Positions 23,201 through 34,317 of a stretch of DNA of 64,000 nt are shown here, one piece after another; position 1 is the stretch's first letter; every line of letters begins with the position of its first letter. The notes beneath the pieces are model-generated. The model made no database searches and was not told the origin of the DNA. It worked only from the letters and a program-made list of their open reading frames with translations. This stretch comes from Coniferiporia sulphurascens (lineage: Eukaryota; Basidiomycota; Agaricomycetes; Hymenochaetales; Hymenochaetaceae), in NCBI GenBank assembly GCA_002794785.1, contig NBBA01000004.1, forward strand, positions 310,001-374,000. The letters run 5' to 3'. The position numbers were made by a program, and so were the translations under genes.

Positions 23201-24085
23201 ACGGCGTAAAGGAGTCATCCGCCCGGAAGACAGCACCCTTGCTTCGTTCCCAGCGAATCTCTGCGATGAACCCAGCACCAACTTCGAAGACCCGACCACT
23301 TGCGTCGGGCGCGTCCGGGTGTACAAGCGTTGCAACGAAGGGCGCGACAAATTCGGGTTTTATCCCAGCGAGCATTTCAGGTGGCATTATGGTTTCCGTC
23401 ATCGCGCTTGCGGCAATGGGAGCAATTGCAGTCGCACGGATGTTGTATTTAGCTCCTTCGAGCGCGAGTGTTTTTGTGAACGCGACAAGCCCCATCTTCG
23501 CTGCGCTGTAGTTCGCCTGCCCAACGTTTCCATATAGGCCAGCCGCACTAGCCGTGTTTACGACGCGTCCGAACTTCTGCGCTCGGAAATGCGGCCAGGC
23601 AGCTTTGGTACATGCAAACGCGCCCTTGATGTGTACGAGCTGGACGAGGTCCCATTCAGCATCAGACATGTTCTTGAAGGACTTGTCACGCAAAATGCCA
23701 GCATTATTAATAAGGATAGTTATCCCTCCGAAGGCGTCAATTGCGGTCTGGATAACGGCAGCACCGTCGGCCACGGACGAGTTGTTTACTACAGCCTTGC
23801 CGCCAGCTAGGTTCGTTGTCCTAGCAGATGAGTTCGCATTCCTCCCAGATAATCAACCTCTCCCGCACCTTTGTTTATTTCATCGACGACTTTCTGCGCG
23901 GCATTCTTGCTCACATCGTTGACAACAACGTTCGCCCCACGCGCGGCAAACAGCAATGAATACCTGTGGACAGAAACGAAGTTAGCTCCTCCTTACGTAG
24001 GTCGAGGCAACGGTACTCACGTCTTACCAAGACCACCACCAGCACCGGTCACGACAACGGTGTGCCCCTTGAAGGATAATGACAT
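20235..24085 (-). CDS. fox2: peroxisomal multifunctional enzyme type 2 (Fox2)
   Basis: Second and third steps of peroxisomal beta-oxidation: enoyl-CoA hydratase 2 and (3R)-hydroxyacyl-CoA dehydrogenase. It reads from ATG at 24085 through many short introns. SDR domain 1 has [10 protein letters not shown], then [17 protein letters not shown] and the active-site region [14 protein letters not shown] domain 2 starts [18 protein letters not shown], with [12 protein letters not shown] and [11 protein letters not shown]. The C-terminal hotdog hydratase follows, starting near [17 protein letters not shown], with [12 protein letters not shown] and the hydratase-2 motif [11 protein letters not shown]. 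The protein ends VKAKL, and AKL is a PTS1-type signal. Joins checked include an acceptor just before GGKAVV (INK-AGGKAVV) and the last intron before VTKVKERG. No defect was seen. It is tandem with and downstream of the thiamine pyrophosphokinase gene. Confidence 0.93.
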
Positions 24086-24308
24086 CGTTTTGCGGTGTGT
24101 ATGGGCAATAATGGCGATGGCAAAGAGGAAGGGGTGAATGTGAGTACTAGTGACGCCAATCTCGGATGCTTATAACGCGGGCGTGGAATTTCACGTGAAT
24201 ACCGGCTCGATCATATGCATGAGATATTCTCTTAAGAGAGAAATTGCCAAAAAAATTCTACACATTTATAGGTACATGTTCCATTCTTCTATAGAGGTCT
24301 GAGGAAAA

Positions 24309-25357
24309 TCAAGTCGGTGTTAAAAATGCCAGCTCGATGCACCAAAAAATGGGCTTCGAAGTTGAAATGTACACTTCGTTACTGTCTACAGCGTTCGACG
24401 AGGATACAAGGCCGTCAAATGAGGACTCAAATTCATCTTGAAAGACGTCAAAAACACAGGTAGTGATAAACACTTATGGGCATACCTAAATTCCACCTTA
24501 ACCCTCTTGTGGTAATAACCGAAGATGCGACACCGACAGGTAGGATGCCACACGTAGGGCCTACTAGATTTGAATCGATTTGAATCAAATGCTCACCCTG
24601 CAATGGTTGAGCTCTTGTCAGTAGCGAAGTCGCACGAGGGCGCACCTCATCTAGCACCCATCCTACATTATCATCGGTCACCACATATGTATGTTTCCTC
24701 TGTTTCCGCAGTTTGTGAAGGTACGACATGGTGTGTATTGTCTGGTCTATTCTGCCAGTAAGGCCACCTAGCAGTACGAGGGTGAACTAAAGAAATCAGC
24801 CGTTTAGCTATATAGCTGAGAAGGAGCATATACTCACTTGACCCCGGTCAGGGGATGAAGCTTCGATCTCTTTAATTACGGAAATGCATTTCATGAGATC
24901 AGTCGCGTATTGGTCCCCGTCTTTGACGATGGGCACACCCTTTCTTCCATTTAGCGACACCATGCTTGAGCAAGAAGACTTATCTCACAAGCCGAGCGTA
25001 GTATTCGCTGACATCAGGCCTAAGCGAATCCAAGTCGCCCTTGATAAGATCTGGCAAAAACCTATCTCAGAAGCGCGTCAGAATTAAATGCAGCACCAGA
25101 GAAGTAGATTACGCTCACCCGGCTGCCTGCGGTTCCGTGCACTTCTGAAGAACGTCGAAGAGCCGGTTTGCACCCCCATCTGCACATGCACGCCATTGAC
25201 ACGCGTTCCACACGCGAACAAGAAGTTCTTGGGAAAAGGGCTGATTGAGAATAATCAACGCGCGCCTCTCTGTCGTCCGCGTAGTCAACGCCGAATCGCG
25301 CTCGTCTGTGCTGTGTAGGAATGGTGTCGACCAGTGACGAACTGAATTGTTAGTCAT
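24309..25357 (-). CDS. THI80: thiamine pyrophosphokinase
   Basis: Transfers pyrophosphate from ATP to thiamine to make the cofactor thiamine diphosphate in the cytosol. Motifs in order are RRALIILNQPF, then RACADGGANRLFDVL (the DGGANR nucleotide-site motif). FLPDLIKGDLDSLRPDV comes next, then DGDQYATDLMKC, LLGGLTGRIDQTIHTM, TCGILPVGVA, and the C-terminal TRGLRWNLDEFESSFDGLVS with VSSSNAV. At least four introns are needed; all use GT-AG. The start at 25357 (MTNNSVRHW) is the only upstream in-frame ATG. A further in-frame open stretch to about 25460, separated by a possible GT-AG intron, has no ATG and is taken as 5' UTR. The gene is divergent from mex67, sharing a 243-bp promoter. Confidence 0.9.
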
Positions 25358-25600
25358 AGCAGACCGAGGGAGACGTACACGTCCCAGAATGGTAGTAGGC
25401 TACCACGGCTCCGAGGCCGTGGAAAAGCGCTGAGTCAGTAATGCCGTCGCCCTTCTCCCGACAAGGCCGCAAAGGAGCGCACCGCTCTTCACCTCCGACG
25501 TTCACCTGCCTTGGTCGCCTGCGCCACAACCGCAACAAGGCTCTCGACCGATTGTCTTCCGCTACTTTCCTCTCGACTACTGCGACTTTTAGTTCGCGTT
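25358..25600. promoter_or_regulatory. shared divergent promoter of THI80 and mex67
   Basis: Only 243 bp separate the two divergent ATGs. CT-rich leader sequence (TTTCCTCTCGACTACTGCGAC) precedes mex67. I do not see a clear TATA box. Confidence 0.5.
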
Positions 25601-28019
25601 ATGATGGCCTCGACATCCTCGCACCGTCCCCGTGGTCTCGCGAGCAAAACTCTGAAGAGTGCAGGTCTCATCGCCAAGGATGAGGATGCAAGCATGCGCG
25701 ACCTTTCGTCCGCCAACGGACGCAAGAAGCCTGCGAAGAAGGTCGGCCATCGCCAACGCCCAGTCGACATCTACAAGTCGTCTGGCGCCGCAGACCTTTC
25801 ACACAAAATGGTAAATTCATACCCCTTCCGATCGGGGCATACACCACTGCTATCCGATCTTGGTGTTTTCTCTTTCTATTTGTCTTAGTTACATGCGCTT
25901 ACTATGTATCCCCTCGCCCGCGTTACTTTCCTGGCTTGTTCTTGTGCTGTGGTATTTTGTACTGTGCTGTTGCATTTGATGCTGTTCGTTGGGGGTTGGC
26001 TGGGACTAGCTCGCTTCAAGAATATCTGCGAATCTATCAAACCCGCTTGCTGTTCGCGGTGCGGCTTTGAAGCCAGCTAACGCACGCTTGGGAAAGGGCG
26101 CCACGCGACATTCACAGGTCAAAACAATCGACGTGTGGCGAGAAATTGTGCAGAAACGGTATAACCCGGAGGCGAAGTTTCTCAATCTTGAGGTGCGTGT
26201 TTCACCTTCCATTGTCCCAATAGGAATGTTCTGACAAGACCCGCTACAGCGTCTGGCCGATGACGAATTGCTCAAGAAACACAACATTGGCCCCCCCGGG
26301 CTTCCTGGTTCAAACCAGAAGGAATATCCTGTAATCTTCAAGCTCGCATCCCAGCTCAAACCACCTGTCGAAACCATTTCTCTCGCGTACAACAACATAC
26401 AAGTAGGCAGCCACCTGGTTGGCATAGCACACTATTTGCCCAACCTTCGAAATCTATCTCTGCAAAGCAACAAGCTCAGAGCATGGAGAGATATCGACTA
26501 CCTCGCTGGCCGTAATCGGAAACTTGGTTTACTGAGAGAAATGATTTTCGTGGACAACCCTTTGCGGGATCAGGAAATTAGTGCCGGACGTGGAGAGCAA
26601 TACAAAAGGTCAATTGGAACCCTCACTTTTTCTCAAGTGGAGCGCAGTACTAAATGAGCAAGTATAGTGGGATGATCAGAAGATTCCCATCGCTTGAAGT
26701 CTTGGACCAGGAGGCAATAACGAAAATTTCTTTCGTTGATGTCCCAATAGCTTCCTCTTCAAACACAGATCCTCACAATGAATCCGGACCCCAAACGTTC
26801 CCATTACAGATGGGTCCGTCATTTATTACCGGGGTTGATGGCGCTGTTATTAGCGGTTTCCTTGCTCGGTAAGACTGCGCAATCGTTTTACAGAGCTCAT
26901 GTTGATATTTTTTGGATGCAGATTTTTCCCTCTCTTCGACTCCCAGCGCTCGGCTTTGATAGACGTATATGACCCGAATGCCACCTTTTCCTACTCTGCC
27001 TTTACAACCATCCCGCCGCGTGCTCGTCTACAGGGCTGGCACACATCACGAGAGATGCCGAATCAACGCAAGCTCGAATGGGGCCCTTGGCTCAAGAACG
27101 ACGCGGGCGGCTCTCGCAACCTCAACTTCATTGGTCGTGGCGGTGCTGCCGAGGGCGGGCTTGAGCGTGAGCTACGCAGTTTGCACGCTGGACCGGCAGC
27201 AATCGTCGCAGCCATGTCACGCCTTCCGAAGACACGGCATGATGTATCTGGAGCTGCGGACAAATTCTGCATCGATGCATGGCCTGTCGGACAGGGTGCG
27301 GCGACCATGCTGTTCCTGTGTTTGCACGGCGAGTTTGCAGAAGGTTCGACATTTCTGACAGTTACATATCGACTCTAGTCTCTTACTTTACCGTGTTCTT
27401 TTCTTAGAACCGTCGCAAGGCATTCGTTCGTTTGACCGGTCATTCATTCTCGCCCCAGCTCCTGCGGGGTCTACGTATGTTAACCGTCCTTTGTAGAGTC
27501 GTTCGTTTTCTCACCTTCAGTTTTCAGGGCCGCTATGAACAATTGGACTGTCACTATTCTCTCCGACCAGTTGACCATCAGGCCGTACTCGAGTCCCGAC
27601 GCTTGGAAGGCTGGTCACATCAAAGTCCAAGGCGAGGGAAAGCCCACAAAGCAACGGCAAGAAAACCCACAACAGTCACTGGCTACGCAAAACCAGCTTC
27701 TCTCTGCAGAGGTGCAAGCTCAGCTCAACGCTATTGTATGAATTATAAAATCTTAATACTTTGACAAGACACTGATTGCTTTCGCAACTAGCCCGAACCC
27801 CAACGCGCTCTTGTATTGGTAGTCTGCCAGAGGACAGGCCTGAACGTCAAGTTCTCGGTAGACTGTCTCCAGAACAACGCGTGGGACGTTGAGCGTGCGA
27901 TAGCTAACTTCGAGCAAGTCAAGGTGAGATCCCTGTGTCATTCCTTGACTCTTTTCTAACAGGATAACTCCTGTTCTCTCTCATTGTAGGCATCTCTTGG
28001 ACGTGAAGCCTTCCTCTGA
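25601..28019 (+). CDS. mex67: mRNA export factor Mex67 (NXF1 homolog)
   Basis: Carries mRNPs through nuclear pores as a heterodimer with Mtr2/NXT1. The order of domains seen is: a basic N-terminus, a first intron of about 200 nt (25810-26009), then [20 protein letters not shown]. Leucine-rich repeats follow ([44 protein letters not shown]). The NTF2-like domain has [32 protein letters not shown], then LNFIG and [12 protein letters not shown], continuing to RSFILAPAP and [16 protein letters not shown]. The C-terminal UBA-like TAP-C domain has [20 protein letters not shown], then [14 protein letters not shown] and the end ASLGREAFL. All modules expected for Mex67 are present and in frame when spliced, so it appears functional. 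Confidence 0.92.
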
Positions 28020-28947
28020 TTTTCAATAGGAAGCGCTGTCCCCTTGCTGGTCGCCCTGGCGAATTATTCAGCTTCTTTATCGTTCCTTGGGACGCTTTTC
28101 AATTTCTAATTAGGTGGCGGCTATTACTTTCCCTTTTTCTATTCCTTAACTCTGCAAACAACTTCCTTATACGCATAACACAAATTCCCATATCTGCCTA
28201 TCTATATATGTACCCAAACCTCGCAACGTCCAATATTGTGTAACGTCTGACTCTCGACGCTATCCTTGAGCACTGCCAACATCCCCCCGCGGTCGTAGTC
28301 GATTATAAAATATATTGTTGCACTATTGATCTGATGTGTTATTTTATTCCCCTACATTATGTAGCTATCGGGATATTACTGAAAGGAAAGCTAGGGGTAC
28401 TGTTTACCGTTTTCCTTCGTGAACGGAAGGATATGTTGTATCTTCTGATGAAACAGGTTGACAAGGCGTGGTGGGTCAACTCTGGCATAGATTGTGTAAT
28501 GGAATATTATTTGTTCGCACTCCAGACGTTATCTCGGACAGGCAAAGAGCTGCTAATAAAATCCAACGAAGCGCTCAGTAATACGGACGCTTTCATAACG
28601 TTATGGCTGAGGGTCTATCTGCGCGCGATCACTGGCAGTGATGGCCGGTACAGAAATAAAATGAAATATCTCTGACAATTTCGGGCAATCACGCTTTAAT
28701 AGAGGTGACCGAGCCTCTAAATAAGCATTTGAACGTGTGTTCTATGAATAAGCAACAGCCCTCTCAGTCCCCTCTACCGGGCCGGGAGGAGGGCTACAAA
28801 ATACAAATTGAGCAGACAATGAGTAGACAGTGGTAGATGATTTGGAGCAGGTGGGGACGTGAGTTGGCATAACATGTATAGACGTGCAGGGAAGAGGTGG
28901 GGGATGTACGGCGGAATAATATTGAATGAGACACCTTCCAGAAGAAT
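28020..28947. other. intergenic spacer
   Basis: 3' region of mex67 and of copy D (opposite strand). A 113-codon open frame at 28334-28675 (plus) has no motif, no leader features and no splice support; I do not call it a gene. Confidence 0.45.
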
Positions 28948-29960
28948 CTATGCCTCCTCTCGCTTAGTAGTTCCTCTCTCCCGCCGCCGTCCAGCGATCA
29001 TCTCGAAATGCTCTTCGGGCATCCGGTAGTCCTCCATAACGCCCAGATGGTATATGTTAAAACGCTCCTTGTCGCGCGCCACTTCGAAACGGCGTGCGTC
29101 GATGCTTTCAATGCATTCCGTGCGTCTAAAATGGCCATCGAACGAGCTGGAGAGGCGGAATGTCTTTTCGCAGCTTGGACAGAAGTAGGCATCTGGATAA
29201 TGAGCGACCATGTGTCGGCACAGATCGTGATAGCGAGATGCATGGTATCCGCAGTTCCTATACGTGCACTTCATGCTACCCTTGTTTCCGGAGGACTATT
29301 CGCCACGAGACGAAGTAAGTTTCAAACATATATCTCGAAACATAGAGGCTTCGCCAGATACCTGGAATCGCTGCGGTTTCTTCTTCCCTGTCCTCTTTAA
29401 GTGTTTCAATGAGCAACTTCCTTTACGCACGAGGCACTCTTGTAAATACACACCCATTTGCGCAGCACGTCTTTCTTCAAACGCGTTGCCTTTTCCTTCA
29501 ATTCTTTAAGCAACTCTTCTTCAGTCTCCACAAATTCGTCTTCTGCTTCTAGCGGAACTTTGTCGTTGAATCTCTCCAGGGCGTTGCAGGTGCCATCTAC
29601 ATCCGACATGGAATCTTCCTGCCCTTCGTTATATAGATTACTGAAGGAAGCTGGCACAAGACGGGCAGGGGCGGCTTCAAGTTTGGGATCCCTATTCTCC
29701 GGGGGTGGATAAGCGTCCCCGGTGCCTGCCCGGGAAGAGCCGTTGGGCAATACAGGAGGCTTCTCCGAGTCCTGGGGAGGTCGTTGTGATTCTAAAGACT
29801 TCTTATGACTCGCCTAGATGATTGCGAAGAATGAAAAATAAATACGCGAAAGAAAAGTACGACAAAGAGAGGAGACGAGACGTACAATACAATCTGCTAG
29901 AAGGAGAAGGTAGTTGGCAGCCATTGCGTCCTCACGGCTCTCGGGAGTTGTACCTGACAT
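28948..29960 (-). CDS. double zinc-finger protein, family copy D
   Basis: Third intact family member, about 20 kb from copy B and on the other strand. Exons (minus strand) are 29886-29960, 29454-29813, 29362-29394 and 28948-29280, all phase 0, giving 266 residues. Exon 1 is short. Exon 2 is acidic and Pro-rich, ending in the leucine-spaced LKEKATRLKKDVLRKW. Exon 3 is an 11-codon basic exon, RTGKKKPQRFQ. Exon 4 has finger 1, CTYRNC with HMVAH; finger 2, CPSC with a His and distal Cys (HFRRTEC); then KERFNIYHLGVMEDYRMP, EEHFEMIAGRRR and a basic tail. The exon plan and phases match copies A and B closely, although exon 2 is much shorter. Intact. Function unknown. Confidence 0.82.
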
Positions 29961-32414
29961 GTCGACGTAGAAGATGGGGGGGTACTGCGAGTCAATAATC
30001 GAGTGGCCAAATTTTAGGGCACAGAAGGGTACACATTGTTGTAGCTCATAAACGTCATGCGTCACAGAGGCAGTGGACGCAGTCGATGTCTATTTGAGGA
30101 GTTCCACACTTGGTATGAGCTGCGCATACATCGAGCTGCGCACTGCGTAAGGACTTTGTTAAAGACAATTCATCGAGGGGATCGTCGTCATCAAGCCAGT
30201 ATCAGTACGTGAGCATGTCCTTTTGCATAAGCATACTGTGTGGACAAACTTCTCGCAGTACTCTGCGCGAACCGAGGGCAAGAGTGTACATCTCCCACAG
30301 GGTGTCCTAGCACGAAGAGTGACTCGGACCCATGGGCTCATACTACTAACCGTTTAAGATAAGTTTAATAAAGTTCAAAAAACACTTTGTGCCGACCACG
30401 TGATGGCATCAGAAGACGCGCAGTCGGAGTTCTAAATTGGGCACAGATTGACTGTGATTTTTGTCTTGCTTTAAGACTCCGACAAGGACAGCGGAACCGC
30501 GCTTTGCTGTGCTTACGGGAAAGGGATCACAAATAGGCTCTACCTGTATTTTCGGGGAGGGGGGCTACGGCGGAGCATGGTTTCCCCAATTCCGATTCTA
30601 CCGTACGGTCTCGCACACTGTCCAGCATCTGGAGCACTCTCGTTTTGTCCTTTCCGTCGAATCGATCAGTTTCACCGAAAAAATGTGCTCGTTAGGTCTG
30701 GTGAAGCCACTTGTCTCGCTCTCGTCACTTTTGAATATCCTCTTGGCTGTGACGCAGCTTGCATGCTCTTCTGCGACTGCGCTGTGAAAAAAGGGAGGTC
30801 TCGGGAAGCACACGTACATAAGAGCTAGGGAAGCTTTCGTCCATGATCATACCTCAAGCATGTACGGATACAAAAAGAGATGTTTTCCTCTAGTATGTCC
30901 CGAGGAAAGATTCTAGCTGTACGGATGGCGGCCTTCTTTCGACGGTCGGCCATCTTTTGATGTTTCGTGTCTTCACGTTACCCAGCACACATGGGATCTA
31001 TTTCTACAGCGAAACACCCTTTGTTCAGAACAAGTTAGACAGGCAATGCGTGCTCTACGACGCAGTAAAAAGTGGAAATCCTTCCGGTGAACCCCGTACC
31101 TCTCCCCCTATACGCCCTCTCGGGTCCGCGGCTCTTTGTTAAGAAAATGGTCATTGGCTGCGCCGTGGTACTAGAAATAGAAATAGATCTGCACAAGGCA
31201 TTTCAAGTTATACGCATACATTCTGTTACAATTAAGCCCGGTCCTTCTCCTCCCCCCCCCTATATATACTGCGTAAATTATTCGTTTTGGACCCCGCGCA
31301 GTCGATTTCGGTTCCGGGAACTGTCGTCAGTTCAAGAACTTAAACCCTGGCGGAATCTGGATTTACGGCTAGGTGGGTGTAGTTTCGGTATAGTTTTTAG
31401 CCAGGACTCGCGTTCACTAACGTGCTGACGATATGGGCGCCGTGCAGGCTCAGAGGTTTAGCCTCTGAAAATTAATTTCATTTCCATTTTCGATTGTCAA
31501 ACACCCGGGTCGCCTCCCGATAATTAGCTCGAGGTCCGATTAAATAACCGGAGAGCAAGGCGAAGGCGTGTTTGAATGACTGTTCAAGGTGTAATTCGGG
31601 ACCCGGGAGGAATCGGACTCGGAGGTACGGGTCGGTCTTAGCATTGAGATATGAAGCGAGGAGTCGGTACTCGTCTCTGCCAAGGCGCATCTAAAATACG
31701 GTCACGATACTAACCACTTTAAACAAACGGGGGCCCGCACCCGGAGCTCGTACTATCGTATGCCCCTCTTACAAAGTCGCATCCGAACAAAAACAGCTCT
31801 CAAGCCGAAAACGCCTCAAGATTTTACCGAAAAAAACAGCCAGTAAAATTCGTACACTACACAGCGGCTTGCATGGATTTTTTTCGATGCCGTTATTATG
31901 GCGTAGAAGCCATAAATCCGAAGTTTGTCCGAGGATGTGACTTTGTAAGAGAGGGCACATGATAGTAGCCAAGTTAGCTGTTGGCCCAGTGAATATCCAG
32001 TCTAATTTGGTCGTAAAATCTTTATAATTATTTCGAGCAGGCTTCCAGTACTAATGGCCCAATTAATGTCTTATCTTTCTTTAACTGGTTACACGCATTG
32101 ATATCAGCGTATTGTAATTACTAAAACCGCATACAATCTGCATCGAAGTTCCTTTTCGGGCCCCTTCGAACTCTCAGACTTCCTTGCGGCCTTAACCGAC
32201 CAAATGGCGTGGTACACCTTCGATTCGGTATTCAGTTGTGTATTATTACTGTATTGCAGTTATATCATGTTATATCATGTTACGTTACAAGGGAGTGTGT
32301 TCAAAAAACCGCTATTTATTCAACGTAAAGTACCATCGACCGCTAGAATTCCTGTAAATTGTCATAGAACATCGTGTTTATTTTATTAATATTATTCTTC
32401 GAAGCTTCGCTGCC
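29961..32414. other. gene-poor spacer
   Basis: No gene is supported in these 2.4 kb. The region has stop-rich frames on both strands and contains the inverted repeat at 31752-31966 (listed separately) and a short C-run and TATATATA near 31250-31268. The first 200 bases are presumably the promoter of copy D. Confidence 0.45.
31752..31966. repeat. imperfect long inverted repeat
   Basis: The left arm 31752-31793 begins ACTATCGTATGCCC and contains CTTACAAAGTC. The right arm 31924-31966 is its reverse complement with a few mismatches and a small indel (for example GACTTTGTAAG). The arms are about 42 bp, roughly 80 percent matching by eye, around a ~130-bp centre. It could fold into a long hairpin or be a small non-autonomous element. 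No clear target-site duplication was seen. Confidence 0.7.
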
Positions 32415-32915
32415 ATGAACGTAAATTCCATCCGCAGCAAGGCACTGGGCCAAGCGCCCGCGCTGATTCAGTCGCTGAGTCGGGTCTGCAGCGAGGAGCT
32501 CGCTCTCAACAACGACCATGATGCGCTCCGATACACGGTCCTCGGCCCTGCTCACGCACATCATATCGCAAACCAAGTCCAATCTCGACTTCCTCGTCTC
32601 GCAGAACTATCTAGTCGCCTCCGATGCAGCAGGCGTGCTCTCCAGGCTCACTGCCCTCGAGGCCGACCCGGAATCAAGCACGAGCCCCATGCTCCCCATC
32701 GCCGAGCGCACGCAGCAGCTCTCGCTGATCGACCGCGACATCGGCGTGCCCGAGCGCGCGCAATCGCCGCCAAAGGCAGTCATACCCGCACGACGCGTCC
32801 CGCCGCCTCCCCGGTCGCCTTCGGCACGTGTCCAACAAGCGAAGGCGCTGTGGGACTACAATGGTCCAGTGAGCACTGTGAAACCCTAATCTCGACGAAA
32901 TCTTACTCATGTTAA
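32415..32915 (+). promoter_or_regulatory. upstream ATG frame overlapping the SH3 gene start
   Basis: An ATG at 32415 lies 103 bp before the SH3 start, in another frame, and its frame stays open past that start to 32915. If it is in the mRNA leader it could reduce initiation at 32518 or force leaky scanning. The encoded peptide looks like a shadow beyond the leader part. The transcription start is unknown. Confidence 0.3.
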
Positions 32916-33593
32916 TGTTATGTGTACGCAGGACCCGAACGACCTCTCCTTCCGCGCAGGCGACATCATCGAGATCGTCTCTGAGACGAACCCCGACTGG
33001 TGGACCGGAAAGCTGCACGGCCAGCAGGGCCTCTTCCCCTCCAATTACGTCGAGAGGATCGAAACGCGCATGCCCACTTCGCCTGGGCGTGCGCCCAAGC
33101 CCGTCCCCGCACCTATGGGTCGGCCTGGCTATGGTCCAGGCTACGGATCGCCATCATCGTTCTCACCAGGAGGGCCACCGCCGTGGCAGAACGCGCCGCC
33201 CCCGGGCCCGCCGGCGTGGCAGCAGGGACCCCCGATGGGCCCGCCGCAGCCTTACGGATACGAGAAGCAGCCCATGTACGCACCTGCGCCTATGGCCATG
33301 CAGGCGCCTCCTCCCATGCAGCAGGCTCCACCTCCACAACCAGAGAAGACGAGCAGGTTCGGCGGGCTCGGGAGCACTGTTCGTACCCTCTCCGTCCTTT
33401 CTCGCCTAGGTGCCCGTTACTAATGCATACTTTATTGTTTAACACGTAGATGGCGACCGCGGCTGCGGGTGGTGTCGGGTTTGGTGCTGGTACGTGTCTG
33501 CTTTACTTCTTCTCTCGTCGGCGTCTAACGGCCTACCTTTTCGTCCTCACAGGTTCCGCCGTTGGAGCCGGCATCATCGACTCCATCTTTTGA
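32518..33593 (+). CDS. SH3-domain protein of the Lsb1/Pin3 type
   Basis: Exons 32518-32868, 32932-33378, 33450-33489 and 33553-33593 give 292 residues. The N-terminal helical part has LLTHIISQTKSNLDFLVSQN, like the N-terminus of yeast Lsb1/Pin3. Next is a Pro-rich linker (ARRVPPPPRSPSA). The SH3 domain has QQAKALWDYNGP, then DPNDLSFRAGDIIEIVSETN, PDWWTGKLHGQQGLFPSNYV. A long Pro/Gly/Met/Gln-rich tail follows, ending in MATAAAGGVGFGAG and SAVGAGIIDSIF. Family members bind Las17/WASP and actin-patch components; the role here is inferred. Two adjacent ATGs start the frame. All joins keep phase. Confidence 0.87.
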
Positions 33594-34317
33594 AGATATA
33601 TATCCCAATTACACGTCTTGCATCATGATACATGACTCATTCGTCCCTTCCTCCACCACTTTGCATACGGACATTTTTTTTCTGACCAGCTTGGCCAATT
33701 GGGTTTAATATGTAAAGGTAAATCAGAATTGCTTAACGATTCGTGGTGTGATATCGGACAGGCGCCACCTATTCTTCCGGAAGACTTAGAAATCGGAATA
33801 ACTCGAAGTTCATGACGGTCTGCACCATGTACTTAATAGCAGGACTAACTCGCACGGCGCGGGTCCTTTATCGTCAGGCTTCTTTGAGGTCATGCCTTCC
33901 CGCGCACCAATGTATAATCCCCTCTGGTAGCCTGTGAGCGTTCAAGTTCGCCTAGGTATTCATCCCCGATATTGAGCTGTACGTATGGGTCTTGATGACG
34001 AAGTCCAGCGTGTGGACACCTCGCTAGTGCCTCTTACGTCGTCTATCTGGGATCTTTCCGCTTACCGTTCCCTATCAACAGTACGGCCTACGACCATGTA
34101 CCACCAGTAATCCAAATGGCATTTGATACTTAATACTTCCGCGTCAATCAGACTATTCACACAGTGCGGTTTAAGATGTATAGCTATTAAAAAAATAATA
34201 GTGTCTACTCAATACAAGTGCAGAATGTAGACAGTATTTTACTAATACATAAGAGCCGGAAGCGCACATTGTCATTCTCCTTTATTTGAGAGCGATGTAA
34301 AGAAACGCAATCCGGTT
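33594..34317. other. convergent intergenic region
   Basis: 3' regions of the SH3 gene and of the acyl-CoA dehydrogenase on the other strand. It includes an A-run near 34190 (TTAAAAAAATAATAG). No gene seen. Confidence 0.45.

Noticed and set aside
28334..28675. 113-codon open frame downstream of mex67
   Set aside because: No recognisable domain; lies in an AT-rich 3' spacer without leader features.
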